The position numbers were made by a program, and so were the translations under genes. A stretch of 64,000 nucleotides of DNA from Serilophus lunatus (Eukaryota; Chordata; Aves; Passeriformes; Eurylaimidae), in assembly GCA_013399895.1 (NCBI GenBank), contig VXBA01003716.1, positions 359,679-423,678 on the forward strand. Direction: 5' to 3'. Positions 38,401 to 46,925 of this stretch are shown one piece after another (within the stretch, counting starts at the first letter, position 1; the number at the start of each line of letters is the position of its first letter). The notes under the pieces are model-generated. The model did no database searches, was not told where the DNA came from, and was given only the letters and a program-made list of their open reading frames with translations.

Positions 38401-38814
38401 GGGGATCCGCTGCCCGGCGCCCCGCAGCGGGGCCGCTCATGGGCATTTCTTCCACAGGAACGCGGCCCCCCGTCACCGGGGAAGCGGCACAGGGTGGAGG
38501 CGGGAGCGGCGCTGCGGCAGGAGCCCCGTGCGGCTCCGCCGTGCGGGCGCCCGGGGCAGGTGCTTCCCCTTGGGGGGGCCTGTGACGACCCGCCCGTAAG
38601 GGGAAGGGAGCGCCCCAGGATTGGTAAATGGTCGTGGTTCGAAAGGAAGGGCAGAAGCCGGAGGTCCGGCGAGCGGTCGGAAAGTTTTATTAGTTAATGA
38701 CACACTTGGCATGGAAATTGGTGNCCCCGCCCCGCCGCTGCCCACCTTCCGCACGCGCTTCTTGCGAATGCTCTCCACGGCGAACACCTGCTCCCCGATG
38801 GCCGACAGCTCCAT
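29291..38814 (-). CDS. CBX7: CBX7, chromobox protein 7 (Polycomb PRC1 subunit), complete in six exons
   Basis: CBX7 reads H3K27me3 and, with RING1, places PRC1 on chromatin. In mammals it represses the INK4a/ARF locus. Coding exons are 38746-38814, 36977-37020, 32919-32984, 32329-32395, 31410-31749 and 29291-29439. They total 735 nt, or 244 residues plus stop, against 251 in human. All junctions are GT-AG and phases agree. The start is the ATG at 38812-38814, opening MELSAIGEQVFAVES, identical to human. The aromatic cage is complete: Phe11, Trp32 and Trp35. YRKRGPKPKRLLLQ (about 69-82) is the AT-hook-like motif. KYLRLSRKKFP is a basic block kept in human. The Pc box SEVTVTDITANSITVTF is near residues 211-227, and the protein ends EGFFRDRSAQF. 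Intron 1 holds a 225-base gap that does not touch coding sequence. Confidence 0.98.
29440..31409 (-). other. CBX7: CBX7 intron 5
   Basis: About 2 kb, donor GTAAGACC and acceptor TTCTGCAG. No exon recognised. A short stretch near 30395-30435 (CCAAGTGCTTTACAG) may be an old SINE remnant. Confidence 0.9.
31410..31749 (-). CDS. CBX7: CBX7 exon 5
   Basis: 340 nt, acceptor GTCTTGGCAG and donor GTAAGACC. It encodes RLYGMDLRSAHKGKEKLCFSL, split here as RLYGMDLRSAH and KGKEKLCFSL, through LRKQRKNQKYLRLSRKKF. The middle is less conserved, but both ends match human CBX7. It ends one base into a codon. Confidence 0.96.
31750..32328 (-). other. CBX7: CBX7 intron 4
   Basis: 579 bases with donor GTAGCC and acceptor TTGGCAG. 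Nothing else recognised. Confidence 0.93.
32329..32395 (-). CDS. CBX7: CBX7 exon 4
   Basis: 67 nt, acceptor CTTTCACAG and donor GTAGCC. It encodes EERDRASGYRKRGPKPK and then RLLLQ, the AT-hook-like segment. Same length and phase as CBX6 exon 4. Confidence 0.96.
32396..32918 (-). other. CBX7: CBX7 intron 3
   Basis: 523 bases with donor GTAAGG and acceptor TTTCACAG. Nothing else recognised. Confidence 0.93.
32919..32984 (-). CDS. CBX7: CBX7 exon 3
   Basis: 66 nt, acceptor TTCTTCAG and donor GTAAGG. It encodes YSTWEPEDHILDPRLVVAY and EEK, the second half of the chromodomain. Same length as CBX6 exon 3. Confidence 0.97.
32985..36976 (-). other. CBX7: CBX7 intron 2
   Basis: About 4 kb with donor GTAAGT and acceptor TTCTTCAG. 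No exon recognised. It includes a short CG/CA alternation at 34780-34794 and a possible SINE remnant near 36226-36270 (CTCAAAGCATTTTACAG). Confidence 0.9.
34780..34794. repeat. Short CG/CA dinucleotide run
   Basis: An alternating purine-pyrimidine run of CACGCGCGCGCGCAC, of the type that can adopt Z-DNA. It lies in CBX7 intron 2, outside any CpG island. Confidence 0.7.
36977..37020 (-). CDS. CBX7: CBX7 exon 2
   Basis: 44 nt, acceptor CCACCCTCAG and donor GTAAGT. It encodes GKVEYLVKWKGWPPK with cage residues Trp32 and Trp35. The PPK at the end separates CBX7 from CBX6 (AIK). Confidence 0.97.
38051..38074. repeat. (CAGCGA)n hexamer repeat abutting gap
   Basis: About four copies of a CAGCGA-type hexamer run directly into the N block. 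The array may continue inside the gap. Confidence 0.75.
38075..38299. other. Assembly gap (225 N) in CBX7 intron 1
   Basis: N run flanked by a hexamer repeat on one side and a G-rich, CpG-rich tract on the other, so probably a sequencing dropout. No coding exon is missing from CBX7. Confidence 0.97.
38686..38691 (-). terminator. Sense AATAAA in CBX7 intron 1, near the exon 1 donor
   Basis: The minus strand reads AACTAATAAAACTTTCC about 55 nt past the exon 1 donor, inside an A/T-rich patch in an otherwise GC-rich island. It is a canonical polyadenylation hexamer in the transcribed orientation. Whether it is used is unknown. Confidence 0.4.
38746..38814 (-). CDS. CBX7: CBX7 exon 1 (start codon)
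   Basis: 69 coding nt from ATG (38814-38812) to the donor GTGGGC. It encodes MELSAIGEQVFAVES and IRKKRVRK, including cage residue Phe11. The translation is identical to human CBX7 as I know it. Confidence 0.98.
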
Positions 38815-38900
38815 GCGGCGGGCGGGATGGCGGCGGGCTGAGGCTGAGGCNGGTGGGTTAGCCCCTGACCTCTATAGAGGCATACAGTGGGGTTGGGATA

Positions 38901-38998
38901 AAGGGCGAGAGGGAAGGGAAGAGAGAAAAGAGATGAAATAAAGAGGGGGAAAAGAGGAAGGAAGGGAAAGGAAAGGGAAAAGAAAGGAAAGGAAAAAA
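38901..38998. repeat. Polypurine tract upstream of CBX7
   Basis: About 98 bases that are nearly all A or G on the plus strand, with only three pyrimidine interruptions, built from GGGAAA, GGAAA and GAGAG units. It sits just upstream of the CBX7 5' UTR. Confidence 0.85.
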
Positions 38999-39005
38999 CA
39001 CCACC

Positions 39006-39077
39006 GGTCCTGGTTCCAGTGTTGATCCAGCTGATGGGACGTCAGTCCCGGTTCCAGCGGTGCTCCAGCTGCCTCGG
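39006..39077. repeat. Imperfect 38-base tandem duplication
   Basis: Two copies share the pattern GTCCYGGTTCCAGYG then KTGMTCCAGCTG, about 38 bases apart. Related GGTCC units continue a little further. It is of GC-rich minisatellite character. Confidence 0.55.
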
Positions 39078-40968
39078 TCCGGCCGATGAGATGCCCAGAG
39101 ACCGGGGGGTCTCTGCAGGTGCCAAGGGGCTCCATGGACGTAGCACACACATCTCAATTAGTCCTCATGGAATGAGCAGGACCGCAGGCCACCTCTTCAA
39201 CGTGGCCGAGGCTTCCTTGGGTAGGGCACAAGAGAAGAGGGATATGAGCCGGCATCCTCACCTACGAGGTGTCCAGGCTTCTTTGTGCACCAATCTGCTA
39301 AGCAGAAACGTGCTTTTGCTTTCTGATCGCTGCTTTCAACAATAGACTGGGTTGGGGTTTGGGGTCTTTTTTTAAGTCTCCCAGGACATTTTTTACATCA
39401 GAACAAAGACTTATTTCTACATACGTAGCTACCTGTTCTCCCACAAGTGTGCTCAGTTGCTCCTCCACTGTCATTAGGTGTCACTGGGTGCTGTTCATGT
39501 GCAAAATCTGAGACGGGGCGAACATAATTGTACAAGTGGCAAATATTCTACAGTGAGAGTGTGTTAATTTTAGTCATTTAGTTTGAAAGTGCTCATTTTC
39601 ACACAACATATCGCATCTGCAGCTGTGAATTGAGTAACAGGCAGGGTGTTTATTCTTGCTGCAGCCGTTTAAGAACTCAAAGTCCGCTGTCAGGGAATGA
39701 TGACCCTTGGGATAACCATTAAGCAGAACTAGTAATCTATAACATGGTTTTAGTACTGCAATAGCATAACTGTTGAATATTCAAGGGGTTTATACTGTAT
39801 TGCAAAATTAATAATAATAGTAAAAGCTTTGATTTTTTTTAATCCTTCCTCATATTCTTTGTGCTTTAGAGGAAATAGAGAAAAATATTTAAGCTAAAAT
39901 TTTCTTTGTTTCTTACAATTAAGACCTTCAGAGAAAGTAGAGACAGAGGAAGACCAGAACATTTCTCTGAATTGCACACTTCAATCCACTTGCTGCAGTG
40001 TGAAACTGGAAAATGGAAGAAACTGTGCTCCAATGACCACATTAGGATGACATAAAACAAATAAATAAACACCACAGTCACAACAAAGTTTAAGAGTTGT
40101 TATTATTATTTAAATTATTGATAATCTGTTGCCCTTCTTAGTCTGGGATATTTACAACTTGTTATTTAATATATGTCTCTTTAAGGTCGAGAATATGTAA
40201 ATATATATCTATGTTTAAGAAACTTTGTTAGTGGATACCAAAGGAATTCTCAAAACAAATTGACCTCACAAATTTACAAACAAAACAAATTTACATCACC
40301 AGCTATAGTACTCTTCTTTTAAACAGACATATACAGTAAGAACCCACATGCTTGGTATTATCAATATCATTTCCACATGATTATTCCCTTCTTTCTGCTT
40401 TTTTCCACATCAGCAACTGACCCGAGTGAAGTTTAAGCAATATTTGCACCAGTTGTGTTGCAGCTTTCAGAAAAGCACTCATTTGTCTGGAAGGATGAAG
40501 GATGAAATGTGTCCACAAAATGACATCAGCGTGCAGCAAAGTTCCAGGCAAATCCCATGACAAAACAAAAATACGTATTCCTTGTTTGCTGGGGAGTTCT
40601 TCCATTCAACTCCTCCTCTTTCACGGGGGCTTTTTTCTCCCATGTGGTTGTACTGGCTGCAGTGAAACCAGTGTGAGTCAGGACTGCTGTGGTGACAACA
40701 CTCCCCAGTGTCTTTGGTACCAGAACACTCTGCTTGGGGCTCATTGTACTTTTCACAAAGTACTACTGAAAACCCCATAGCAATCTGGTCAGGGGTTTTG
40801 TATGGGAGTTGTTTTGATTTGTTGGTTTATTTTTTTTTTATTTTGGCAGAGTGTTCGTTTGGGGTTTTTTTCAACATTTTGGACAAAAAAATGTTATTTT
40901 TTAAAGCTATTACTTTTGCATTGGTGACCAAAACCTGAGCCCTGAAGGCAAAGAGCATCCCCCTTCCT

Positions 40969-41008
40969 CCCATCCCATCCCATCCCATCCCATCCCATCC
41001 CATCCCAT
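40969..41008. repeat. (CCCAT)8 microsatellite
   Basis: Eight C triplets spaced by AT on the plus strand. The minus strand is (ATGGG)8, with G triplets separated by two-base loops. Confidence 0.93.
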
Positions 41009-44000
41009 TCCAAGTTCCAAATTGCCATTAAGTGAATGTTACTAAGCCGTTCATAGGGACTAGAAATAATTAAGACAAACAATTCAATCAATCAAGTTTT
41101 TCAGATCTTACAGCCTGTTTTAGCAGCACTTTAAAAGCCATTCTGTGATAAAAGACCTTTTCTGAAGTATATCAAGAAGTAGATTACAGAAATCTTTATT
41201 GGAGTTGTTCTTGTTACCACTAATTGTACAGTCACACTAATATATAGCAGTGAACTCCATGTGCAGAAAACCAAAGCAAATATTGAACTTTCCTTAGTAC
41301 AAATTCAGAGACCCAGATCCAGGAGGCTTTAATCAAAATTCCAATTAACTTCAAAGAGTTTTACTTGAGTAAAAATTGCAAGCAGAATCTAGTACAGAAA
41401 AAAATTACCATTTTAATTGCTGCTAGCCTGATTAAGTGGTTCAGCTTCCAGTTGATACAAGCACTTACATTAACACTAAAAATTTATTAATGGTCATTTA
41501 TATTCTACAAAGCCTAATCCTGCCAAAGATTTTTTTTTTCCCCCAGAAGACTGCAGCAAAGACCAGCATAGCTTCAAAACCACCCAGCACACATCGCTGA
41601 AGAAATGCTGCTTGACGAAGCTTCAAGAAACGACCTTGCAGCAGCAGCAGCCAACCCTGGCAGCCTACAAACACGGTGCTGCCACGACTCCGTCTTGTCA
41701 CGCAGCTGGCAGCCACCAAGAGCAGCGCAGCCGCTGCCGGCTGCGAGGTGTCACTGAGTCGGTGCGTGAACCGGCCTCTCCCGCTGCGCTGCTGCGTGTT
41801 TCGTTCAGCAGTAGATGGCACTCATCGTGCTGCTCTGCAAAGCGCGCGTCCAGCTTACACGCAGGCTGTGGTTTCGGCTGGCAGCCCTCCAGCACGTCAC
41901 GGCAATAAAGAACAGTGAAGAGGCACGGTCAGTGCTGCCCTGGCCCAGGAGAGAAGCCCCCGAGCCCCCTGGGCTGGGTGGAAGCACGGGAAGGCACAGG
42001 CAGGACGCACGGGGTGTCAGTGCAGTTAAGCTTGAGGGCACCAGAAAAACTACCCTGCGGGTGTGCACGCATCAATTAGTCCTTTTAATATTAGTTTCTT
42101 AAAACCCATGGAAGGAATGCAGCTGCCCCCTGCTGCCAGTTGGCAGCTCCTCGGTTTACCCGGGGCCCTTGGCACCAAGCAGCCAACGAACAATGTGTTT
42201 AAAGCTGTGCTTCTGCCTCACCTGGCTCTAACCTGCTCTCACCACAGGGATTTCCCAATAGCGGATGGCCAGTGACTTCCACGCACAGCCCAAAGTAGTG
42301 CTCTGCCTCCCGCTGTTACACAACACCCACATGGAAAACAAATGTGGAAGTCCCCCAGCCTTGGCCAAAGGAGCTAGTCCTTCAGGCTGGAGGAAAGATC
42401 ATCTGGCTCAAGCTTAGGACCCCCTGAGAGCTCTGTTTGGGGTCTGTCATGAAGAAAAATTGCTTCTGTGGATTTGGCACCATTTTGCTTCCATCCTCAA
42501 CTATTTTTTGCCGAGCATATGGTTGGTTTCTTCACCCCTTGCACAGCACACAAGACAGGTGTCTACTTCAGCCATCCATTCTCCTTAGATCTGAGCACCC
42601 AGCATTTCTCTTTCATTGTGGCCATGCCTTGGGTTCAGATCTAAGGCACCTGGAGTGCCATCTTAGTGGGATGATAACAACAGAATCCCAGACTGTGGTC
42701 CTCTCAATGGCATGCAACTGGCACTTGTCCTTTAGTGTCAGCTCAACTTGGTGGGCAGCTGCTTTCCTATGCACCTTGACTCACAGCCAGGTGTGACAGG
42801 GAACTGCCAGGTAGGTGTTTCTTCCCAGGCTTCCTTGAAGAGCTCATCTCCTTCCCAGAGCAGGATCAGTACAGAAAATAGCAGCGGCCTCTTTTCTTTG
42901 CAAATGCCACTGGAAGAGGGCTTGTTGTTTTCTTACCTGTTAAATGATAGCTCGACAGTTAATGCACAAACCCAGCAGTGCTGATGATCCCTTGTCTGTC
43001 CTCAGGGCAATAAAATCCCATCTTCTGGGAGACTGGCCCAAACACCAGATTATTCTCTTTTTAAGAACAAGGGGAGTACACATTCACCCAATGAAGTTGT
43101 CTTGCTTGGTGCAAGGCAAATTCAGAGTTCTCTGGCCCATGGAGCAGCTATGACATGGTCCTTTTCCTGAGCAAGAGGAGATTGGTGTCCCGACCACAAC
43201 CCCTGGCTGCGTGTACATGTCTTCCAGTGCCTGACTTATGTGAAATACCTAAATGTATCCTAGTGAAAGTGCTGAAACACTGGTCTGTGCTTTCCAAGAT
43301 AAACATTTAGCTAAAAATCAGTCTTCTTTCTCTCTGGGCCACTTTGATTGTCACAGCAAGAGTGAACTATGCTGATTTGGTACACAACACAGACATTTCA
43401 GATAAATTCCTCTACAGGAAGCTGTAGTAGGATTTTCATTGCTCTGAAGCCTAGATTAGAAGTGTGGGTGGGCAAGAGAAAACAAGTGCTTTTGTGGTTT
43501 GTTTTCTTTAAAAATATTTTTGTGGTTTCAATGAAATTGCATTTTGTTGTTTCAATTAATTTGAGTTTTGTTGTTTTAGTGAAAGTCTGCACGTTTGTGA
43601 ACATATGATACGTCTTTGAAAAGCCTTGGCTCCCACATGCTCTGTGGAAACTTCTTCAGCTGTTCATTGCTTAAAACTTCCAAAGACTCCCACCTTCATG
43701 TATGATCCTCTCCTGGCACTCTCTGCCTCTAGAAAATCCAGCCCTAAAAATGTTTTGGGTTTTTTTTCCCCACAGAGGTCTATTTGCTCATGAGACAGTG
43801 TATGTCCCCTGTCCTTCTGTTGTGGAGAGGCCAGAGTGGCAGTGCTCACTTCCTTCACCCCTGAAGCACTATGACAATTTTGAAAGACTTAAAAATCATG
43901 CTACAGGGCCAGAGTCTGTTTTACACTTAGCTGAGGGTTCAGCATCTGTGCAATCACGACAGGATTGGCATTTGTGGTCGGATCGCTTGCTTTGGTGCCA

Positions 44001-44081
44001 GAAGTAAGCTCCCAGCCTTCATGCCAGGACGCATCTGGGTTATCCCTTTAGGATGCCTCCGCAACTGGTCCACAGAACAGG

Positions 44082-44150
44082 GTCAGTATTATCTGCTGCC
44101 TAACAGCTGGGTTGCAAGGATCAAATAAGTAATGTTTGAAGCACTGGAAA
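44082..44150 (+). mobile_element. MIR-like fragment (tentative)
   Basis: GGGTTGCAAGGATCAAATAA followed by GTAATGTTTGAAGCACTGG resembles the MIR 3' part (ttgtgaggattaaatgag, then aatg and agcgcttag). Judged by eye. Confidence 0.35.
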
Positions 44151-46213
44151 AGGGATGAAAAGCATAAGAGAGTAGCAAAGTGCCTTAAGGAAGCCTCCAT
44201 AAGCAGCTTCTCCCGGTTTCCCTGCACCCAGCAGCATCCATGTGGGCTCTGAGCGACGCTTGTTCATTAGGTGGCACTGCAGGCCCAGGATTCCACCGGC
44301 GAGATCAGTCTCCAGAGGGCTCCGCTGTGTCTGGACAGGGGTTTGTAGGCTCAGACGCTTCATTGCCCTATTCGCATATATTTTTCCTGGGGAAACATGC
44401 TGTCCTGACAAATACTGGAAGAACACAGTCTTGGTATTGCAAATGCAAAGCAGCAGCTATCAACGCTTCCGATACAGTTGCCCAGGATTGAAGACTCCAG
44501 GAACTGCGCAGGAGTTGCTTGAGGTACATCCCGTACCGAGCACCTGCAGCCCATCTGCTTGCCCTGGTTGCGCCAAGGCAGCACAAAGGGGCTGCTGCTT
44601 TCCCCTGAACTGGGCGACAGCAGAGCTGGTCCTCTCAAAGACCTCATCCTTTCTCCAATGGCCTGTGGAGAGGGCTAAAAGGCTGCTGTTGATCCAGTGA
44701 CACGTGGTCTTGAAGGAAAGGGCACCATGCCACTATGCCTACGCCTCTTGCCTCTGCTGCAGGGCTGGCAGTGGTGCCTGGCACCTGCCCCAGGGCCTGG
44801 GGCCTCCTGGGCTTTTGAGTACATCTCAGGTTGTGCTTCTCCCACTGAAACATCCTTAGCTGAATGAAGGTTGGGAAGGTGCCCGTGTTCTCTCACAGCC
44901 CCCCCCAGCCACCTTCTTGCTCACCTTGATTTCCTTGGCACATGGAAACCAAGTCGTTGGTTAAATGTTTACACAAGTTTTGAAAGCCAGGGAGTGTGCG
45001 GGCAAGATCTGGGAGTGCTTCCCTTGAACAGTTTGGTTTGAGGTATTTTAGCTCCTTCCTCCCATGCTCCGAGTTACTCCTGGCCTGGCAACAGTCCTGG
45101 CTCTAGTAAGGCACACCTGACTTGGCTGACAACTGACACAGCTCTCCCATCCCAGCACTCCACTAGACCTGAGCCTGGGCTCCTCCATCTCGGCTGGCAG
45201 CTTAGTCATTCTGCAGCTCTGGGTCAGTAACCTGCAGTCTACTCAGTGCCCCTCTGTCTGAAGCTGAAAGATAAATGCCCTTGAAATCTGAAGTAACCAC
45301 GATAATTTTATTTTGAACAGGAAAATGGACTGTTTTTTCCCCTTATCTAATTGATTAGGAATGTCAAATATTCTTTTCTGTACACTGTGCATGCCTCTTA
45401 CTTATGTAGGAAGCAGCTGGTCTAGGGATTGAGCCAAACACTTTTTTTAACTAGAAAAAATTGAACTTTCTTTTGGTGGGGGGGCATGTCACTGTATTTC
45501 ATCATGAGCTGACAGATAGAATCCATCTCTTTGCTTTTCCCTCTGCGTCCTGACATGTCTCTGGGAAACGCTTGCCGTGTCCCCACTTCAAAGAAAACTG
45601 CAGGTGTCTGGGAGAATGGGGGTGAGGAGGGAGTGCCAGAACAGTCAGGCCAACAGGATGTTCACAGCTCAGAAACCATGTCTGCGCACCCCAATGACAT
45701 CAGGAAAAAAATCTTGGCTTTTGTCTGGGTGGATTTCTGTCTACTTCTATTTCTGCACATTGCTGAGCAGTACTAGATGCAGCAGTTACTATCTAAGAGG
45801 ATGATATCAACTTTGCATCCGCGTGACTCTCTCATTCCTTTTTGTAATGGGCTTAAAATGAAGTGTATGTTCCCATTTTTCTCGGTAGGCAGTCATGCTT
45901 CCCATCTGAAATTATACAGCCTTACACTGCATTTCAGAAAAATTTGTCTTAGGAAAAGCCTGAAATTTGGCCAAACGGATAATGGAACACCCTTTATAAA
46001 AAGGTAGGACTCTAAAAGAGTCACTAGTCATCCTAATGCCTGGAAGTCCATATCAAGAAAGTTACTAATGAATAAAATTATTTTGTAGGATAAATTTGTC
46101 AAAAATAAAGAAGAAATAGACAATCAACATTATAGATTTAAAGCTGTCAGTATGGATGTGCCTCATCCCAAAACAGACTGCTGCAGCTCCACATCATCAT
46201 GGATGGTGTTTTC

Positions 46214-46456
46214 CATAGAATTCTAGAATGTTTTGGGTTGGAAGTGACCTTTAAAGACAATCTAGTCCAACTACCCTGCAATGAGCAGGGAAATCTTCAA
46301 CTAGATGAGACTGCTCAGAGTCCTGTCCAACCAGACCTCAAATGTTTCTAGGGATAGGGCATCTATCACCTCTCTAGGCAACCTGTGCCTGTGTTTCACC
46401 AACCTCATTGTAAAAAAAAGGCCTTATATCTAATCTAAATTGATCCTCTTTTAGTG
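46214..46456 (-). mobile_element. CR1 LINE 3' fragment
   Basis: CATAGAATTCTAGAATG then GTTTTGGGTTGGAAGTGACC, CTAGTCCAACTACCCTGC, AGGGATAGGGCATCTATCACC and GGCAACCTGTGCC follow the reverse complement of the CR1 3' end, in which gggttggaagggacc and tctgggcaacctgttcc are hallmark blocks. The element is 5'-truncated, as CR1 copies usually are, and lies in minus orientation with its 3' end near 46214. Confidence 0.85.
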
Positions 46457-46860
46457 CTGGGAGTGGGTAGTTTGTTGAAAGGGGATATACAAAAGAAATG
46501 GTAGTGAAAATACTAAGTACTAATGCATCTCCCGTGACAAGAGAGAGCTTTTGTGGATCATTGAACCAATGAGGTTGGCATCATCTGCAGGAGGTTCATA
46601 CCTGAGTGAAGGGAGATACCAAACAAATGGGGCAGTGTCTTACATCTCCTTTTAAAAATGTTCACTTGACTTCTCATCACTCAGCCCTGGCTGATGTCAT
46701 CACCATTACTTCCCACCTTCTGTGGTACAGACCAGCTTGGCAGTTTTTCAGCACACATCCCAGATGTGTACCTGGTGCAAGTGGGAGAGATAATAGAGCT
46801 AGAGATGGACTTTCCCAGTCAAAATAGCATGCTCCCTGTGGCAGGTTGCTATGGGAATTT

Positions 46861-46925
46861 TATCACAGAATTTATCACAGAATATGCTGAGTTGGAAGAG
46901 ACCTACAAGAATCATTAGAAGTGAT
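46861..46925 (-). mobile_element. Second CR1 LINE 3' fragment with tail repeats
   Basis: Two copies of TTATCACAGAAT are followed by ATGCTGAGTTGGAAGAGACC and TACAAGAATCATTAGAAGTG. This matches a CR1 subfamily start (cacagaatatgctgagttggaagggacc) in reverse complement. The duplicated TTATCACAGAAT corresponds to the ATTCTGTG-type tail repeats of CR1. Confidence 0.75.

Larger units (their letters stand above)
37021..38745 (-). other. CBX7: CBX7 intron 1 (contains gap)
   Basis: Donor GTGGGC directly after exon 1, acceptor CCCTCAG. The promoter-proximal part is a CpG island with a G-rich plus strand and a 225-base gap. A sense AATAAA lies at 38686-38691. Near 37925-37990, the pair TTAATCCTTACAACACC and GGGGAAACTGAGTCAC resembles a MIR core. 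Confidence 0.9.
37900..38870 (-). promoter_or_regulatory. CBX7: CBX7 CpG-island promoter
   Basis: Dense CpG and GC spans intron 1 start, exon 1 and the 5' UTR (38815 to about 38870). The start codon context is CCGCCGCATGGAG, with G at +4. No upstream ATG is seen in the 50 bases before the start. One ambiguous base falls in the 5' UTR (38851) and one just inside intron 1 (38724). Confidence 0.6.
39080..46210. other. Intergenic, CBX7 to PDGFB, first part
   Basis: No frame resembles a known protein on either strand. 39360-41500 is A/T-rich with the (CCCAT)8 array. 41640-41900 is moderately CpG-rich. A MIR-like fragment lies near 44082-44150. Nothing else can be named. Confidence 0.5.

Noticed and set aside
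38026..38697. A 223-codon plus-strand frame in the CBX7 CpG island
   Set aside because: It spans the N gap and is Gly/Arg/Pro-rich as expected of CpG-island DNA. No start context or homology is seen.
38868..38880. CTATAGAGG as a TATA box for CBX7
   Set aside because: Too weak a match, and the setting is a CpG island where TATA boxes are uncommon. The start site is unknown.
44242..44700. A 152-codon plus-strand frame in the intergenic region
   Set aside because: No recognisable domain, no splice context, and ordinary length for chance at this GC content.
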